Assembly (NCBI GenBank): GCA_963844575.1
Contig: CAWJOU010000006.1
Location: forward strand, 1 to 9,521
DNA: 9,521 nt
Direction of reading: 5' to 3'
Source of the DNA: DASZUK01 sp963844575
GTDB taxonomy: Bacteria > Actinomycetota > Acidimicrobiia > Acidimicrobiales > RAAP-2
Part shown: piece by piece, positions 6,113 through 9,521 of the stretch
Numbering within the stretch: the stretch's first letter is position 1
Layout: every line of letters begins with the position of its first letter
Notes under the pieces: model-generated
What the model saw: only the letters and a program-made list of their open reading frames with translations
Database searches by the model: none
Told to the model about the DNA's origin: nothing
Made by a program: the position numbers and the translations under genes

Positions 6113-6370
6113 ATGAGCAACGCATCCATCCCAATCCTCGACCTCGTAGTCGATCTCAACAGCGAAGACGACTCCGGCCTCCCGTGGACGTTCCTCGATG
6201 AAGCTCGGGACCCGACTCTTGTCCGTGAGGGTGCCTGGTTGGTAGTCGGGGAAGGCACCGTGAGAGCCGTCGCTCAAGTGGTCGAGATCGACGGCGACAT
6301 CGTCCGCGTCCGTCCTCTGCCCGGCCCGGTAGACGAGCACCGTCATCTGCTCTCATACCGTCTGGCCTGA
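6113..6370 (+). CDS. Small protein of unknown function (85 aa)
   Basis: I do not recognise a named family. The protein is acidic with two parts: an opening ILDLVVDLNSEDDSGLPWTF, then LDEARDPTLVREGAWLVVGE, and a likely beta-rich C-terminal half with AVAQVVEIDGDIVRVRPLPG. That pattern (a Gly-turn strand, then a strand with alternating Val/Arg) suggests a small barrel-like domain, which is only a guess. The ATG at 6113 has GGGAGA at 6098-6103, nine bases upstream. TAAAAT at 6065-6070 is a possible -10 box with no clear -35. It is transcribed away from the acyltransferase operon; the 184 bp between them hold both promoters. An opposing reading frame (6005-6346) lacks a comparable ribosome site and looks like a shadow. 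Confidence 0.65.
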   Translation: MSNASIPILDLVVDLNSEDDSGLPWTFLDEARDPTLVREGAWLVVGEGTVRAVAQVVEIDGDIVRVRPLPGPVDEHRHLLSYRLA

Positions 6371-6621
6371 CCAGTAGGCACCGCAAGCGCTACTCGCGCA
6401 CCATTCCTGCCGTGGGCACCCCGGCCCGGTTTATCTACGAATTCTTTCGACCTGCAGCGCCATAAATACGGATTTGTTCGATCTGGGAGTGCGGCTCGCG
6501 GATAACGGCCTCTATCGCGACGAACCGTCGCCAGACCTCACCAGCCGCAGATGAGTGCACTTCTGATTCCTGCGAATCCGGCGGCGGTATTCTATTGGCC
6601 AGTGAGAATAAGGGGGGCGCC

Positions 6622-8655
6622 GTGACGGGACCGAGTACGACTCGATCATGGCCGGCATTGTGGCGATCGGAACACCGGAAACGATGGGTGCGGGCGGCCC
6701 TCGGTGTCGTCGTTGTGTCGTTGACGGCGCCGGCGGTCGCGAGCATCGTCCCGTTGGCGGTTGCCGGTGCTGTGGGCGGAACGCCGACTGCCGGCCAGGC
6801 GCAGGTGCTGTGGACCGCCGATGTCGGGCAGCCGCTCCCCACCGACAACGACGACTCGGGTCCGTTGGTGGCGCTGAACGGCACGACGCTCTCGGGCGTC
6901 ACACGGACGAGCGGTTCGGTGGCCTGGCAGGACCAGCTGCCGGGGAGTGGCAGCGGGCCGTGTGCGGGAGCAGTCGCCGGAGGCATGGCCTTCGTCGCCT
7001 GTCCGAACGGGGCCACCACACACAGCGGGGCCACGGTGGTTGCCGTCAACGTCGCCACAGGCCGGACGCGCTGGGAGCGATCGACAACGACATGGTCGGC
7101 GGCTCAGATGAGCGCCAGCGACGGGGTGGTGGTCCTGACCGGAGACTTCGTCGAGATCATCGGGAACGATGCAGGGTTCAGGCTCGGAGGGGTCTACGCC
7201 CTGAACGCCAACTCGGGCATGCTGCTCTGGCACCAGAAGGCCCCGGACACACAGTGGCTGGTGTCGACACCGTCACTGGCGTCGGCACCGTTGGCGACCG
7301 ACGGTGTGGTTCTCGTCCCCCCTGGGCAGAGTGGCAACACGGCCCCTGGGAACGACCGCGCCGTCGACGCCACCACTGGAGTGACCCTGTGGTCGACGGC
7401 ACCAAACTGCCACCTCTCGCCGTCCTCCGTCCTCACATCCCCTCGCCAGACCCTCTACATGAGCTGCAACCAAAACGGTCGGGCGACTATCGACGCCCTT
7501 GACGCCACCAGTGGAACGGTCGAATGGACGGCGCCGCTCCCCGAAGGCTGGACGGTCACGGGAGTGCTGAACATCACCACAACAGTGCTGATCGTCGGCA
7601 CCGGCTTGGTGGCAGCAGGCATTGACCGGGCCACGGGAGCCACGTTGTGGGTGGCCAACGGGCGCTACCTCGACACGGCGACATCGTTGGTCTATTTCCT
7701 CCAGCCGACCAAACCGATAGACGGTCTCAGCCCCGACGCCGGCAAAGTCCTCGATGTCGATACGGGCGCCACGTTGGGGACGTTCGCGTTCGCCGGCGGG
7801 TGGGTGCCGTCAGGGGAGTTTGCCCCCCAGAGCAGCACGGAGGTGATCATGCATACAGGAACAGGACCGACCATCGCTGCGGTTCGACTGCCGACCGCTG
7901 GCTGGACCCCACCATCGGTGGCCCTTGTGCCCACCCCCGACGGCGGCGGGTACTGGCTCGCCGGTCAGGACGGTGGGGTGTTTGCCTACGGTGACGCCCC
8001 GTTCGAAGGGTCACTGCCGGCTCTCGGGGTCGCAGTAGACGACATCGTCAGCATGGCGGCCACCCCGGACGGCCGCGGCTACTGGCTCGTCGGCGAGGAC
8101 GGTGGCGTCTTCGCTTTCGGCGACGCCCACTTCTACGGATCGGCGGCCAGCCTGCCGCTCGACGCACCAGTGGTGGGGATCGCGCCCACCCCCGATGGGG
8201 ATGGCTACTGGTTGGTCGGCACGGACGGTGGCGTCTTTGCCTACGGCGACGCCCACTTTTATGGGATCAATACAACACGGCCGGCTGCGGCGGGCCAGGT
8301 GGTCGGCATCTCGCCGACTTTGGATGGTGGCGGCTACTGGCAGGCCGTCCTGCCGTCGCAGATGGTCCCGTTCGGCGATGCGCAGCGCTTCGGGAACCGT
8401 CCGGCAAACGTCGTGCCGGTGCCGAGCATGACGACGACCCCCGACCGCAGCGGCTACTGGTTCATCGGTCAGGACGGCGGGGTGTTCTCGGCCGGCAACG
8501 CCCAGTTCTACGGTTCGGTACCGGGACTCGACCTGCGGATCGACGACGCCGTCGACATCGCTTCCACCCCCGACGGTGGCGGCTACTGGGTGCTCGGCAC
8601 CAACGGCGGGGTGTTCGCCTTCGGCGACGCCGGCTTCTACGGCTCGAGGGGCTGA
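6622..8655 (+). CDS. Exported PQQ-like beta-propeller protein with six C-terminal YWLV/GGVF repeats
   Basis: A 677-residue protein. The N-terminus has a basic stretch (RSEHRKRWVR) and a long hydrophobic segment (about 24-50), a signal peptide or membrane anchor. Residues about 60-430 form a PQQ-like propeller. Its blades end in motifs such as SGSVAW, TGRTRW, SGMLLW, TGVTLW, SGTVEW, TGATLW and a degenerate TGATLG; no catalytic dehydrogenase residues were recognised. Residues 437-677 hold six repeats. It is probably surface-bound or secreted and structural or binding in role. The GTG at 6622 is preferred because an AAGGGGGG tract (6610-6617) lies four bases upstream; the frame is also open from TTG at 6595. 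The 251 bp before it are relatively AT-rich, with a possible -10 box TATTCT (6588-6593) and nothing else recognisable. Confidence 0.8.
   Translation: MTGPSTTRSWPALWRSEHRKRWVRAALGVVVVSLTAPAVASIVPLAVAGAVGGTPTAGQAQVLWTADVGQPLPTDNDDSGPLVALNGTTLSGVTRTSGSVAWQDQLPGSGSGPCAGAVAGGMAFVACPNGATTHSGATVVAVNVATGRTRWERSTTTWSAAQMSASDGVVVLTGDFVEIIGNDAGFRLGGVYALNANSGMLLWHQKAPDTQWLVSTPSLASAPLATDGVVLVPPGQSGNTAPGNDRAVDATTGVTLWSTAPNCHLSPSSVLTSPRQTLYMSCNQNGRATIDALDATSGTVEWTAPLPEGWTVTGVLNITTTVLIVGTGLVAAGIDRATGATLWVANGRYLDTATSLVYFLQPTKPIDGLSPDAGKVLDVDTGATLGTFAFAGGWVPSGEFAPQSSTEVIMHTGTGPTIAAVRLPTAGWTPPSVALVPTPDGGGYWLAGQDGGVFAYGDAPFEGSLPALGVAVDDIVSMAATPDGRGYWLVGEDGGVFAFGDAHFYGSAASLPLDAPVVGIAPTPDGDGYWLVGTDGGVFAYGDAHFYGINTTRPAAAGQVVGISPTLDGGGYWQAVLPSQMVPFGDAQRFGNRPANVVPVPSMTTTPDRSGYWFIGQDGGVFSAGNAQFYGSVPGLDLRIDDAVDIASTPDGGGYWVLGTNGGVFAFGDAGFYGSRG
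7930..8652 (+). repeat. Six in-frame protein repeats of about 43 residues
   Basis: Repeat starts, at the residue before TPD or its equivalent, fall at nucleotides 7930, 8059, 8185, 8314, 8434 and 8563, with spacings of 43, 42, 43, 40 and 43 codons. The core reads TPDGGGYWLVG, then DGGVFAYGDAxFYGS, followed by a variable linker of about 13 residues. Copy 4 is degenerate: its GGVFAYGD core is replaced by SQMVPFGD. The last copy stops at the protein's end after the core. Repeats with this signature are common in large exported proteins of Acidimicrobiia (from memory). Six copies could form a second propeller, which is inference. Confidence 0.85.
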
Positions 8656-8731
8656 CCGTCCGACCGCCAGCTCGGAGTGACGGTGCACGCGGCCTGCCGG
8701 GTCAGGGCTGGCCGGCGCCGATCAGGTCGGT

Positions 8732-8802
8732 ACGGGGAGTGTTCGGAAGAAGTAGTCGGCCATGCCGTCGATGGGGAAGCGGAGCTCCTTCTCGATGCCG
8801 TG
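8732..8802 (-). pseudogene. 71-bp relic of a diverged PlsC-like acyltransferase gene
   Basis: It aligns without gaps to 5555-5625 in the intact acyltransferase gene, with 7 mismatches (about 90% identity). Read in the same frame it gives HGIEKELRFPIDGMADYFF, against HGIEKELGRPVYGMADYFF (residues 102-120), continuing to RTLPV. Homology stops sharply on both sides. It has the same orientation as the intact gene and lies 16 bp beyond the end of the proline-rich small gene. It is a leftover of a second, diverged copy. Confidence 0.85.
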
Positions 8803-8818
8803 TGACTTGCAGCCGTGG

Positions 8819-8974
8819 CTATCGCGAGTCGGATGGTAGGGCGGGCCGAATGGGCGGCTTTTGCCCCTGCTCGATGTAGCCGATGAGATCCTTGTTCGGC
8901 CGGAAAGGAGGCGGCTCAGGCCGACTTTTCGTCGGTCGCGGAGCGGCGTCCTGGGGCGCCTTTTCGTCAGGCAT
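8819..8974 (-). CDS. 51-aa proline-rich small protein overlapping the membrane protein gene
   Basis: A short open frame from ATG at 8974 to TAG at 8819. Its start lies inside the membrane protein gene and the two overlap by eight bases (ATGCCTGA), which suggests coupled translation. The product opens with MPDEKAPQDA, has a Pro/Arg-rich middle (SRPEPPPFRPNK) and a short amphipathic segment DLIGYIEQGQKPP. It has no transmembrane segment and is probably a soluble, partly disordered partner of the membrane protein. The support is the tight overlap, a composition unlike random frames and an end just before the acyltransferase relic. No family is recognised. Confidence 0.6.
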   Translation of the reverse strand: MPDEKAPQDAAPRPTKSRPEPPPFRPNKDLIGYIEQGQKPPIRPALPSDSR

Positions 8975-9446
8975 GCAACCGACCTCCCACCCCGACGACT
9001 ATACCGGCGACGACCAGGGCGGCCGCGATGGCGAGACCGTCGACGGCGGCCCGGACTCGCCAACCCTTCTGCCTCACCAGCGTTGCCGCCTCCTTCACCA
9101 TCACGATCTGGGTGTCGAGCAGCTCGAGGCGCGTCTCGGCCTCGGACGCGGTGAGGTTGGCCTGCCGGAGTCGCTCTACCTCTAGCACCGGGTAGCGACG
9201 AGGGAGGAACGCCCACGCCGCGAGGATGGCGGCGACGACGGCGACGGCGAGCCCGATCTGGAAGATGATTCCGCTCGAAACGACGATTTGGCTCGTAGCG
9301 CCGAGCCCGACGAGCACGCCAGCGAATCCCAGGACGACGCCAGCCTTGCCGTCGAGGCTCTCGGCGTGCGCGTTCATCGTTTCTCGTTCCGTGGCAACCT
9401 GCGTGAGCACGATGACGAGCGAGGGGAGCTGCTGATCGGCGTCCAC
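8967..9446 (-). CDS. Three-helix membrane protein of unknown function
   Basis: A 159-residue protein. A soluble helical start (about 1-33, ERETMNAHAESLDGKAG) leads into hydrophobic segments at about 36-50 and 55-81, then LPRRYPVLEVERLRQANL and a charged helix to about 128, and a last segment at about 132-155. The layout (LDxKAG before the first helix, a paired hairpin, a cytosolic helical region and a C-terminal helix) resembles small two-to-four-helix membrane proteins such as SLATT or Pycsar PycTM effectors. I see no decisive motif and no cyclase gene nearby, so this is only a possibility. The GTG at 9446 is the outermost reasonable start; ATG at residue 24 is an alternative. The 75 bp upstream to the window edge hold nothing identifiable. 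Confidence 0.7.
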   Translation of the reverse strand: MDADQQLPSLVIVLTQVATERETMNAHAESLDGKAGVVLGFAGVLVGLGATSQIVVSSGIIFQIGLAVAVVAAILAAWAFLPRRYPVLEVERLRQANLTASEAETRLELLDTQIVMVKEAATLVRQKGWRVRAAVDGLAIAAALVVAGIVVGVGGRLHA

Positions 9447-9521
9447 CCCGGCAAAGGTACGGGGAGGTTGTGTCAGCTATCGAGGGACGCGAACGGCCCG
9501 GGGTCCCCGGGCATCGTCGTC

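Noticed and set aside
7930..8652. Regular spacing that might suggest a CRISPR or tandem DNA repeat
   Set aside because: The periodicity is at protein level in an open frame; the DNA copies differ widely and there are no spacers.
8655..8684. Possible stem-loop ACCGTC...GACGGT after the propeller gene
   Set aside because: Only six base pairs around an 18-base loop, without a U tract; too weak to call a terminator.
8722..9216. 164-codon minus-strand frame running across the membrane protein and small-protein genes
   Set aside because: Only its last part, the acyltransferase relic, has meaning; the rest is a shadow of the genes at 8819-9446.

Overview
This is a GC-rich window from a bacterial chromosome, most likely an actinomycete and plausibly class Acidimicrobiia. 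Three things suggest this: many GTG starts with 4-nt start/stop overlaps, a paired acyltransferase/atypical short-chain dehydrogenase (SDR) locus of actinobacterial type, and a secreted protein with YWLV/GGVFAFGDA repeats, which I associate with Acidimicrobiia. No rRNA, tRNA, CRISPR array, transposase or integrase was seen, so the taxonomic call is inference.

Left half (1-5029): three unrelated type II-like toxin-antitoxin modules are stacked next to an intact SDR gene and are separated by broken copies of that gene's 3' end. In + strand order: an SDR scrap at the left edge (1-43); a HEPN/MNT pair on the minus strand (79-833) with the HEPN toxin frameshifted; a 529-bp, almost perfect copy of the SDR 3' half (908-1436); hipB-hipA on the plus strand (1598-3225), apparently intact; a second, about 92% identical SDR 3' scrap with an in-frame stop (3226-3369); hicB-hicA on the minus strand (3376-3822) with hicA frameshifted near its end; then the complete SDR gene (3983-5029). 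All SDR fragments point the same way and keep the SDR reading frame. The two copies whose ends are visible stop matching within 1-2 bases of the SDR stop codon. This interleaving is the main finding.

Middle (5035-6370): a PlsC-like acyltransferase gene lies 5 nt upstream of the SDR on the minus strand and is probably co-transcribed with it as a membrane lipid or glycolipid operon. A divergent small gene of unknown function (85 aa) follows on the plus strand.

Right part (6622-9521): a 677-aa exported protein has a PQQ-like beta-propeller followed by six repeats of about 43 residues. On the minus strand lies a small cassette: a three-helix membrane protein overlapped by a 51-aa proline-rich protein. 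It ends next to a 71-bp relic of a diverged acyltransferase gene. Relics of the acyltransferase/SDR pair therefore border accessory cassettes on both sides of the intact pair, as if this locus were a repeated insertion or duplication site. The stretches between genes are all under about 260 bp.
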